The position numbers and the translations under genes are program-made. Positions 42,721-49,558 of a stretch of DNA of 64,000 nt are shown here, piece by piece. Position 1 is the first letter of the stretch. Each line of letters opens with the position of its first letter. This DNA comes from an uncultured Roseobacter sp. (GTDB lineage: Bacteria; Pseudomonadota; Alphaproteobacteria; Rhodobacterales; Rhodobacteraceae), in the NCBI RefSeq assembly GCF_947496515.1, contig NZ_CANMDB010000005.1:246637-310636 (forward strand), read 5' to 3'. Below the pieces are notes generated by a model. It was not told the origin of the DNA and searched no databases. It saw only the letters and a program-made list of their open reading frames with translations.

Positions 42721-45093
42721 TCAGACGCTGACATCGGCGCGTGCCGCATATGCACCAGCCGCCGGTGCCGCGTCGCGGGCGACCGCATCAATGTCGCGGG
42801 TAAACGGCGTCTCCGTGACCGTCGCCCCGGCCAGACCCTCTGCAGCACTGCCCACCGCCAACGACAGATCGGGCGGTGTCGCATCCGGCGCCGCGAAGGA
42901 AGGATCGACCCCGATAAGATTGTCCGCCACCAGAAAGCCCGGCTTGTCCACAAAGGTGTTCAGGATCCGCATCTCTGCGGTGTCATTCCAGACAATATTG
43001 CCGATGAAGTCCACATTGCTGACCACGCCCGCGGCTTCAAAGTCGGCATCCGACCAACCCGAAAGGTTCAGGTCTCGCCCGGTGCCAGCCCGGTTCGCAT
43101 TGTAGACCGTATTGAACCGTATGCGGATGTCGCGGATCACCCCGTCCGGACCGTCCTTTTTGGGGTGTCTCTGGCAATAGATGCCCGCAAGATTGGTGTC
43201 CCAGACAAGGTTGTTATAGACGTCGATATTGGAGAGCGTCTGAAGGAAGTCCTCCGGACCCTCCTGCGCTGTAAAGACATCGTAGTCTATATCCTTGTTG
43301 CCCGCCTCGCGCGCCAATACGATGCCAAGATCACAGTTCCAGACGTGGTTGTTGTAGATGGCCACGTCCTCGACAAACCGGCGCCCGGTATCGAGGTAGA
43401 TGCCATACCGCTCCACGTTCCAGACGCGATTTCCGTAGATCTCGCCACCGCGCACACCGGCTTTGTAGTCGATCCCGTACTGCCGCGTGTCATGCACATC
43501 GTTGTAGCGCGTGATGATGTTGGCGGCATTTGCCGCGACCGAGATCGCCTCAGCCACGCCGCCCGGCTCACCCTGCGGGTTGTTGGGGTTGTCGTTGTAG
43601 TCCGTGATCACGTTGGTCTTGGACAGATCGTTGTACTCCATGACCACATCCGTAACACGCGCCAGGCGCGGTTCGTCTCGCGGGATGATCGTGGAGGAGT
43701 TGTTGCCGCCGACATAGATCGCAGAGCTGCCAGTCATCGTGATGAGGTTGTTGGCCAGCACATGATGGCCGTGCTGCTCGCCTTCATCGCCACGCACGAA
43801 GATGCCGCAGCGCCAGATGTTCCGGATCGCCAGATCCCGGATGTGAAGATAGTCCTGCGACCGGATGTAAATGCCGTCCCGGGTCGCCTCATCCTCCGGG
43901 ATCCCCGGTCCACCGTAAGTGCGGTGCAGCAGCAGGTCGCCCTCGATGACCGCCTGATGCTCTTCGCCCGGCAGGGTCCGCACCGTGATCGGGTTCTCCT
44001 CAGTGCCACTGACGGGGATCTCGAAAGGCGCGTAGACGCCGGGGCGCAGATATACCGTGTCCCCCGGGCGCGCGGCAGCGCAGGCTGCTCCCGGTGTCCG
44101 GAACGGGGAACCGAAGGCACCGGTGCCCCGCTTGTCATCCCCCATGGGCGAGACAAACAGCTCGCCCGGATCAGGCGTATAGATTGTCTTGCGCGACCGG
44201 GCGCTGCCGACAGTCACGTCCATCTCGATTTGTCGTCCGGCGACGCCACCCTCCTTGCGACAGGAAAACGCGGCAAAGTCTATCTCTCCGGTCAACCGCA
44301 GAACGGCCGATGCATCGCTGTTTTGCGCGACCAGCGTAACCGCATGGTGCCCTGCCCCGGAAGGCAGCCGCACAAAGGCAAAGGGGGATCCGGCGTTCGG
44401 TGCTGTGAACAACCGCGAGTCCCAGGTCGCGGACCTGATGTGATACCGCAGCGTGTAGGATGTGCCGATTTCCAACGGCTCTTTCAGCGAAGACACAATC
44501 GTGCCATCGCCGCGCAGGGCGCCGGGCTCCTGCAGGGTCGCAAGTTCGGGATGTGCGACACCGTCCGGCAAAGGCAACTGCCATTCGGCCTTGCGACAGG
44601 ACACGAAGCCAAAGGTCAGATCGCCGTTGACCCGCATCATCGCGCGCACCTCGGTGCTTTGTGCCACAACGATGATCTTGTGACGACCAAGCGCAAAACT
44701 CGCCTTTGCCGAAAACGGGAAGGGAGAGCCGCCGTTGTCCGCAAAAAAGAGCCCTTTTGTGCCGCCGTCAGCCAGAACTTCATAGGAGACCACATAGACC
44801 GCGCCAACCTCCAGAGGTTCGGTCAGGGCTGTGACGACGGTCCCATCGCCTCGTACGCGCCCGGGCGTGGGATTGGCGGCCAGCTGCGGGCTGGCCGGTG
44901 CCGCAACCGTCTCCAGATACGACTGCCCGTCCACATCGAAACGGTTCAGGGCGAGCTCATCGCGTGCCGCCGCAGGGACCCGGTCGATCAGCACCCGCAG
45001 CTTGCCCGGCAGCATCTCGGTCCGGGACCCGACAGAGCGTCCACGGCTCGTGGATCCACCAGCGACCGCGCCGATCGAAAGCGCGCCCATCAT
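42721..45093 (-). CDS. Large beta-helix protein with tandem N-terminal modules; possible head-spike fibre or polysaccharide depolymerase
   Basis: A 790-residue protein without a signal peptide. Residues 80-168 and 193-280 are two copies of one module (RGDGT.V..L.EPLE.G..Y, then LF.A.N.GSPF.F, VAQ and a closing SCRK). From about 310 to 740 it is a right-handed parallel beta-helix with FVSPMGDDKRGTGAFGSPF, TVYLRPGVYAPFEIPVSG and DTRQYGIDYKAG, closely similar to the secreted protein at 38534-39844. Its ATG overlaps the stop of the spike-base gene, so the pair is coupled. Binding or cleavage of the local polysaccharide is inferred. Confidence 0.85.
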   Translation of the reverse strand: MMGALSIGAVAGGSTSRGRSVGSRTEMLPGKLRVLIDRVPAAARDELALNRFDVDGQSYLETVAAPASPQLAANPTPGRVRGDGTVVTALTEPLEVGAVYVVSYEVLADGGTKGLFFADNGGSPFPFSAKASFALGRHKIIVVAQSTEVRAMMRVNGDLTFGFVSCRKAEWQLPLPDGVAHPELATLQEPGALRGDGTIVSSLKEPLEIGTSYTLRYHIRSATWDSRLFTAPNAGSPFAFVRLPSGAGHHAVTLVAQNSDASAVLRLTGEIDFAAFSCRKEGGVAGRQIEMDVTVGSARSRKTIYTPDPGELFVSPMGDDKRGTGAFGSPFRTPGAACAAARPGDTVYLRPGVYAPFEIPVSGTEENPITVRTLPGEEHQAVIEGDLLLHRTYGGPGIPEDEATRDGIYIRSQDYLHIRDLAIRNIWRCGIFVRGDEGEQHGHHVLANNLITMTGSSAIYVGGNNSSTIIPRDEPRLARVTDVVMEYNDLSKTNVITDYNDNPNNPQGEPGGVAEAISVAANAANIITRYNDVHDTRQYGIDYKAGVRGGEIYGNRVWNVERYGIYLDTGRRFVEDVAIYNNHVWNCDLGIVLAREAGNKDIDYDVFTAQEGPEDFLQTLSNIDVYNNLVWDTNLAGIYCQRHPKKDGPDGVIRDIRIRFNTVYNANRAGTGRDLNLSGWSDADFEAAGVVSNVDFIGNIVWNDTAEMRILNTFVDKPGFLVADNLIGVDPSFAAPDATPPDLSLAVGSAAEGLAGATVTETPFTRDIDAVARDAAPAAGAYAARADVSV

Positions 45094-45356
45094 CAGTAGA
45101 GCCCCACGATCCCGGAGGCGGTTGTGCCGGATTGTTTCACCTCCGTGCAGCGGATCGGGTAGATCATACCCGGCTGGACGGCGATGAAGGTAACGGTCTG
45201 GCCGTGGGCCGTGGTCAGGGTCAGGTTGCCCTCGCCCCCGATATAGATGGCCCGCGTAACATGGTTCAGGGCGGTGTCATCCTGAGGCGTGATCTGGAAG
45301 GCGCCAAAGGCAGGTGCATTCAGCCCAGGGCTGTGACTTTCGAATGAATCAGACAT
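45093..45356 (-). CDS. Spike base protein, RCAP_Rcc01079 family-like
   Basis: An 87-residue protein: MSDSFESHSPGLNAPAFGAF, then QITPQDDTALNHVTRAIYIG, GGEGNLTLTTAHGQTVTFIAVQPG, ending TASGIVGLY. The layout (D..AL...TRA.Y.G..G....T..G..V.F..V..G...P.R......GT.A..I..LY) is that of the base of the head spikes of the Rhodobacter capsulatus gene transfer agent (Rcc01079). In that particle the spike fibre is encoded next door and binds host capsule. Here the next gene is a large beta-helix protein. ATG 45356 chosen; ribosome site weak. Confidence 0.65.
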   Translation of the reverse strand: MSDSFESHSPGLNAPAFGAFQITPQDDTALNHVTRAIYIGGEGNLTLTTAHGQTVTFIAVQPGMIYPIRCTEVKQSGTTASGIVGLY

Positions 45357-45529
45357 GGTCAAAGAGTTCCCGGTATCAGTGACGTTACAGCCCCTAGCTA
45401 TGCGCCAAGAGGTCTTGCCAAGCGGCAAAACCAACGCACGGACCATTAACCGCAGAACCCGACCGGACGGGGAGTGCAGGCTCAGTCTAGGATAGGCGTG
45501 TCAGTTCAAATGGATAGGGCTGACCTGCG

Positions 45530-46462
45530 CTAATCCGCGGCAGTCAACTGATCCTCGATCGTCGCGCAGAGATCATCCAGGCGTGACAGGTCCGCCGGAA
45601 TCATCAGATCAAAAACGGGCGCACCGGCCACAACTGCACCGCAGCGTTTGAGATGGTTCGCCAGATGTGCCTTGCCCAGCCGGGTCTCGCCGTAGCGCGC
45701 CATGAAGGTGTAGCGCAGCACCATCTGCAGCGCTTCATGCGCCGGGCGCGGCACGACTGAAGGTTCCGTCACCTCCTCGCTGCGCCGCAGGACAAACAGC
45801 GCCCCCAGCGGTACTGGATCTGCCGCCATCGGGCTGGGCATGCGCTTTTGGACCTTGGTCACCGAAGGGTGGATCAGCCGGTCCCCGTCATCTTCCGTCA
45901 GCGCCAACGCATCCACGGAATCCGGCCACAGCTTCATGCTGGAGAACCCCGGCCAGATGATCGGCGCAGGCGGATCAAGCAGCGCACCGTCCACCGCCAC
46001 CAGATCGTCCGTCACCGGCACATGCCCGCGCGACAACAGCGCCGCGCTGGTGGTGGACTTGCCCGCCCCTTTGTCGCCCAGAAAGATCGCCGCGCGCCCG
46101 TTCACCGACACCGCGCTGGCGTGGAGACACAGGATCCCGCGCCGCTCCAGCACCAGCGACATGACCAGCCCGAGGAACGCCTGAGAGAGCAGATGGTCCG
46201 ACACGCCCTCCTGCGGCTCGACCCGCACCGTGCCGGGATCATCGATGCAGAACGTGCCCACCGCGCGCCAGTGCATGTACTGTCGTTCCGGCTCGATCTC
46301 GAAGTAGGGGTCCAGTTGTGGGGGCGTGGCGGGGTGCAGCCCCTCGCTGCGGATGACCCGCACCGGCGCCTCATCCGTTGCGGCTTCAAGCGGCTCCAGC
46401 ACGTCAAAGGCAAAGTCCGAAATCACGGTCAGGCCGAAGACGGAATAGATGTGGTGTGCCAT
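45530..46462 (-). CDS. HPr-kinase-like protein, probable lasso-peptide kinase
   Basis: The 310-residue protein has the HPrK/P-like C-terminal kinase core: LCLHASAVSVNGRAAIFLGDKGAGKSTTSAALLSRG with Walker A GDKGAGKST at 129-137, followed by VPVTDDLVAVDG. Homologues PadeK and ThcoK of paeninodin-type lasso clusters phosphorylate the C-terminal Ser of the precursor. The precursor here ends in Ser46. The ATG overlaps the cyclase stop (TGATG), so it is last in the core lasso operon. Regulatory HPr phosphorylation is unlikely, because the gene lies far from PTS genes. Confidence 0.88.
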   Translation of the reverse strand: MAHHIYSVFGLTVISDFAFDVLEPLEAATDEAPVRVIRSEGLHPATPPQLDPYFEIEPERQYMHWRAVGTFCIDDPGTVRVEPQEGVSDHLLSQAFLGLVMSLVLERRGILCLHASAVSVNGRAAIFLGDKGAGKSTTSAALLSRGHVPVTDDLVAVDGALLDPPAPIIWPGFSSMKLWPDSVDALALTEDDGDRLIHPSVTKVQKRMPSPMAADPVPLGALFVLRRSEEVTEPSVVPRPAHEALQMVLRYTFMARYGETRLGKAHLANHLKRCGAVVAGAPVFDLMIPADLSRLDDLCATIEDQLTAAD

Positions 46463-48354
46463 CAGATCAGCGTTCCCTTGTCTTGCGCGTCTTGCCAGCG
46501 CGCGTGGGCCTGTGTCCAGTGGATAAGCACGGCGAGCCGCCAAAGCGCGCGTATCGCCGCCACGTCGGTGACCTTGCCGGAGATGACGCGCGCCCTCAGG
46601 CGTTCGGCTGCCTGAGCGTCGACCAAATCTGCCAAGGGCGCGAAAGCGCGCGCATCCTTGTCGCGGTAGTAGCTCAGGACCACGTCTTTCAACTCATTGC
46701 CGAACTCGGCCTTGTCGCGACGCAGACGAATACGGTCCGGCAGCACCCCAGCCATGGCATCCCGCAGGATCCAGCGGCTGCGTCCGTCTTTCAGCTTCAG
46801 GTGGGACGGCAGGGCGAGCGAAAAGGACAGCACCCCCCAGTCAAAGAACGGATAGCGCGGCAGGATGCCCTGCGCCGTGGCAGAGCGGTGCAGCACCTCA
46901 AAGGACTGGGTCATAAGCGGATCGGTCACCGCAGCCATGTGCATGATCTGCTCGGCACGCTGAAAATCCGCGCGCGTGTTCAATGGCGGGTCTGTCTTGT
47001 ACCGGCGTGCATCCAGCCCCTCGCGCAACGCCGGCGCCACCAGGCTGGCGGCACCATCCCGCCAGCCCGCCAGAGACGCACGGTTTTGTGAGATCCGCGC
47101 CAGCTTCATCAGCACCCGCCGGACCGGATGGCCAGGGCGCATCCCGCTGTACCGGGCGATGTGGCTCAGATAGACGCCTATTAGCGGTACTCCATGGATC
47201 TGCGACGCTCCCCGCGCCTCGCGCCAGAGCGTCACGAACCGCCGGGCGGCGGCAAGCTCCACCAGACGGCCATAGCCATGCGAGATCACCTCATCCCCAC
47301 CATGACCGTCAATCAAGGCGGCCAACCCGAGTTTGCGCGCTTCTGCATATATCTGACGGCTTTTTGGCAGACCCGGGGCGAGAAAGAGATCCATCTGCTC
47401 TTCGATCACGGGTCCTAAGGCAGAAAGCGGCGGGGCGGCGCCAAGCGGGATCTTATGCGGCTCTGACCCGAAGGCATCATTCGCAGCATCGATGAACGGC
47501 GTCTCGTCATAGGCTTTGTCGTCGCCATAGACGAACGACAGCGTTGGCAGCGGCTCGGACGCTTCCGCAGCGGCCAGACCGGCCAGCGCGGAGGAATCTA
47601 GCCCGCCGCTGAGCATCGCGCCAACCCTGCCATCGGCCCTCAGGCAGGCCGCCGTGGACTGCTGCAAGCGATGCCGCAGCTCGGCCGCCGCGCCCGCCTC
47701 GGGCTGCGGTTCGGGCTGGGTAAGCGACCAGTAAGGTTCAACGTCCGGACCTTCCTGTGCGCTGACGAGACGGTGACAAGGCGGCAGACGGCGGAGCGCG
47801 TCAAAGGCCGTGCTGAGCACATCGACTTCTTCGCCCTGAACGAAATCAGCGATCCGCACCGGGTCAGGCGCCAGCGGCACCGCTGACAGATGCAGACAGG
47901 CGCGCATGTCGGAGCCGCAGGTGAGCGCGCCCCCTTTGATCACATGGTAGAACGGATAGAGACCCAGACGGTCGCGGTACCCCTCGGCGGCACCACGTTC
48001 GAGATCGACAAAAACGACCGAGAAAGCCCCGGCAACGTCCGCGGCAAAACGCTCTCCCACGGCCATGCGCAGATCGAGCAGCAAAGCGAGATCGTCCCGT
48101 GCCGCCGTATCGCTGGTCGATCCCAATTGCGCCAGCACCGCTGGGCGGTCGGTCAGGAACGCGATCCCGCACACCAGCCAATTGCCCGACCTGTGGCATC
48201 CCGCAGAGCCGTGGATCGCAACATCCATGTCTGCGCCCGGCTGATCCACCTCCCAACCGGCGGCTGTCATACGGCTCAGACGTGCGGCATCGGTTGGAGA
48301 AGAAACGGGCGCGGCGCCGCTCAGCGGCAGGCGCACGGCATATGCATGGGTCAT
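46462..48354 (-). CDS. Lasso peptide cyclase (asparagine synthetase-like, protein C)
   Basis: The 630-residue enzyme has an N-terminal glutaminase-like domain without the catalytic Cys2 (it starts MTHAYAV) and a C-terminal synthetase domain with the PP-loop SGGLDSS at 249-255, FVYGDDKAYDETPFID and IDGHGGDEVISHGYGR. Lasso cyclases adenylate the Asp or Glu side chain of the core and close the macrolactam with the N-terminal amine. Loss of the glutaminase Cys is typical. It overlaps B2 upstream and the kinase downstream by four bases and one base. Confidence 0.92.
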   Translation of the reverse strand: MTHAYAVRLPLSGAAPVSSPTDAARLSRMTAAGWEVDQPGADMDVAIHGSAGCHRSGNWLVCGIAFLTDRPAVLAQLGSTSDTAARDDLALLLDLRMAVGERFAADVAGAFSVVFVDLERGAAEGYRDRLGLYPFYHVIKGGALTCGSDMRACLHLSAVPLAPDPVRIADFVQGEEVDVLSTAFDALRRLPPCHRLVSAQEGPDVEPYWSLTQPEPQPEAGAAAELRHRLQQSTAACLRADGRVGAMLSGGLDSSALAGLAAAEASEPLPTLSFVYGDDKAYDETPFIDAANDAFGSEPHKIPLGAAPPLSALGPVIEEQMDLFLAPGLPKSRQIYAEARKLGLAALIDGHGGDEVISHGYGRLVELAAARRFVTLWREARGASQIHGVPLIGVYLSHIARYSGMRPGHPVRRVLMKLARISQNRASLAGWRDGAASLVAPALREGLDARRYKTDPPLNTRADFQRAEQIMHMAAVTDPLMTQSFEVLHRSATAQGILPRYPFFDWGVLSFSLALPSHLKLKDGRSRWILRDAMAGVLPDRIRLRRDKAEFGNELKDVVLSYYRDKDARAFAPLADLVDAQAAERLRARVISGKVTDVAAIRALWRLAVLIHWTQAHARWQDAQDKGTLI

Positions 48355-48782
48355 GGTGATGCTGGCGCACGCACCGGTGTGGGCAGATCGAGGATCTTGT
48401 TGAAGTCGAGCAGCGTTCCCTCGTCCCCTTCCAGCACCACCTGCCCGTCCCAGCTCAGCCAGGCATGCGCCTTGAACACGCCGTTGCTATCTTTTTTCAG
48501 ACCCATGGTGATGGTGGAGGGGATGCCCTTCCAGGAGAGCATGGCCTGACAGGAGATCGTCTGCGTTAGACAGCTGGCATCCGGGATGAACCGGGCGATG
48601 CGTGCCACGGCCCGGGTAATACGCGCGACGGTCGCTCGCCGTGATGTCTGGGGATCTTCGGGGCAGGGGCGCACCAACGCGCTGCGGATCCGCTGATAGC
48701 GTGTGATCCAGAGGGCAGCGCGCACGAAAACGACAACCGCCAGAGCCAACGCATAAATGCCTGTCCAGCGGACACGGCGCAT
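48351..48782 (-). CDS. Lasso peptide leader peptidase (B2, transglutaminase-like)
   Basis: The 143-residue protein has one N-terminal hydrophobic segment (YALALAVVVFVRAALWI) and the B2 Cys-protease core: Cys71 in IPDASCLTQTISCQAMLSWKGIPSTITMG, His106 in FKAHAWLSWDG, and an Asp at 112 or 120. B2 removes the leader when it is presented by B1. Proteobacterial lasso clusters such as microcin J25 usually have B1 and B2 fused; here they are separate genes 3 bases apart. Confidence 0.88.
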   Translation of the reverse strand: MRRVRWTGIYALALAVVVFVRAALWITRYQRIRSALVRPCPEDPQTSRRATVARITRAVARIARFIPDASCLTQTISCQAMLSWKGIPSTITMGLKKDSNGVFKAHAWLSWDGQVVLEGDEGTLLDFNKILDLPTPVRAPASP

Positions 48783-48785
48783 GTA

Positions 48786-49073
48786 TCAGGCGACCTCAGC
48801 GGAGGCCACATCCACCACATTGGCCTCGATCATCTGGCCAAGCAACGCCTCGATATCGGGGCGACATTGCTCGGCCGTGACATCAAAGGTTTCGACGACG
48901 ACGCCCACCAGATCATCGACTGTCTTGGGCTCAGCCAGTGCCAGCCACAACGCCGAGGCAGTCGCATTCATGGTAAAGTAGGTGTTTGTCTGGAGATGCA
49001 GAAGTGCACGATCGCCACCAATGTCGCAGTCGACGACATCCGGCTGGGCGACATAACTTCTTTCAAAGGACAT
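48786..49073 (-). CDS. PqqD-like RiPP recognition element (B1)
   Basis: The 95-residue RRE-fold protein: SYVAQPDVVDCDIGGDRALLHLQTNTYFTMNATASALWLAL, then DDLVGVVVETFDVTAEQCRPDIEALLGQMIEANVV. It binds the leader through the YxxP motif and hands it to B2. ATG 49073 is preferred; a GTG at 49097 gives eight more residues, and neither has a strong ribosome site. It follows the precursor after 204 bases of hairpins, which can lower its expression relative to the precursor. Confidence 0.87.
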   Translation of the reverse strand: MSFERSYVAQPDVVDCDIGGDRALLHLQTNTYFTMNATASALWLALAEPKTVDDLVGVVVETFDVTAEQCRPDIEALLGQMIEANVVDVASAEVA

Positions 49074-49141
49074 AGGATGGATCCAGTTGTTATTCACTTC
49101 AGGGGAAGCATCGCGGATGCCGCATCCCTAATATTACTCAA

Positions 49142-49179
49142 AAGCCGCGGCAGGAGGATTCACAAATGAGGCGCGGCTT
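49142..49179 (-). terminator. Second hairpin between the precursor and B1
   Basis: AAGCCGCG (49142-49149) pairs with CGCGGCTT (49172-49179) around 22 bases; on the minus strand the stem ends GGCTTTT. It probably adds to attenuation after the precursor gene. Confidence 0.45.
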
Positions 49180-49194
49180 CACTCCTCTTTCGTG

Positions 49195-49266
49195 AAAAAA
49201 ACCGGAGCCCGGAATATCCGGACCCCGGCGATCTCTACGGTGACAGGGACGTCCAAAAAGACGTCC
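49195..49266 (-). terminator. Attenuator directly after the lasso precursor
   Basis: On the minus strand, a stem GGACGTC/GACGTCC (49266-49247) begins 11 bases after the precursor stop. Next come CCGGA and TCCGG arms (49221-49203) and a run of seven T (49201-49195). A rho-independent terminator here would make much precursor mRNA and little B1-B2-C-K mRNA. Confidence 0.6.
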
Positions 49267-49277
49267 TCTGTTCCCTA

Positions 49278-49418
49278 TTAGGACAGGGTCACGTCGGAAA
49301 AAGGTGTGCCAACGGGGAACGCTGCGTCGAGCGATGTACCTGTTGTCCCACCTTTGGTGACTGCCTCGACCTTGCCGTGCGCACGCAGAACGGGCGCCTC
49401 ATAAGCTACTTTAGTCAT
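49278..49418 (-). CDS. Lasso peptide precursor (A)
   Basis: A 46-residue peptide with AGGAGA six bases before its ATG. The leader, residues 1-22, holds YEAPVLRAHGKVEAVTK, which fits the lasso pattern YxxPxLxxxGxxxxxTx with Thr21 in the conserved penultimate place. Cleavage after Lys22 frees a 24-residue core starting GGTTGTSLD: Gly23 can join the side chain of Asp31 to make a nine-residue ring (eight if the core starts at Gly24). The 15-residue tail has Phe34 and Phe40 as possible steric plugs and ends TPFSDVTLS. The terminal Ser46 suits phosphorylation by the neighbouring kinase. TAA is followed at once by TAG. Confidence 0.9.
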   Translation of the reverse strand: MTKVAYEAPVLRAHGKVEAVTKGGTTGTSLDAAFPVGTPFSDVTLS

Positions 49419-49433
49419 GACTTCTCCTTTCGT

Positions 49434-49464
49434 TTAACCGTAATAGTTAAAACGTATTAACCAT
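49434..49464. promoter_or_regulatory. Cluster of TTAA boxes upstream of the lasso precursor (CtrA-like)
   Basis: TTAACC (49434), TTAA (49447) and TTAACCAT (49457-49464) lie 16-46 bases before the precursor ATG. TTAACCAT is the CtrA half-site; the spacings are 9 and 6 rather than 7. A minus-strand TTGAGA about 30 bases further upstream with TATGGT after 18 bases could be the promoter. Confidence 0.35.
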
Positions 49465-49558
49465 ATTGACCGTCAGCGGAGTTTCTCAAGGGCTTTTGAT
49501 GATTTCCGGCGCATTTTTGCCGAGTTTTGTGGCGCTGCCCTTTTTTTAGGCTCACACC

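Noticed and set aside
43165..45099. Long plus-strand frame opposite the 790-residue beta-helix gene
   Set aside because: The minus-strand frame has tandem modules, a beta-helix and coupling to its neighbour; the plus frame has none of these.
45093..45356. A full gene transfer agent or prophage structural cluster around the spike gene
   Set aside because: No capsid, portal, terminase or tail genes occur in the window; only the spike-type pair is present.
49278..49418. Lasso ring of eight residues starting at Gly24
   Set aside because: Kept only as the second choice: Thr21 then sits at -3, whereas the conserved leader Thr is at -2 when the core starts at Gly23.
49195..49418. A second precursor gene near the first
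   Set aside because: No other short frame in 49098-49558 or 51383-51496 carries the YxxP...T leader pattern.
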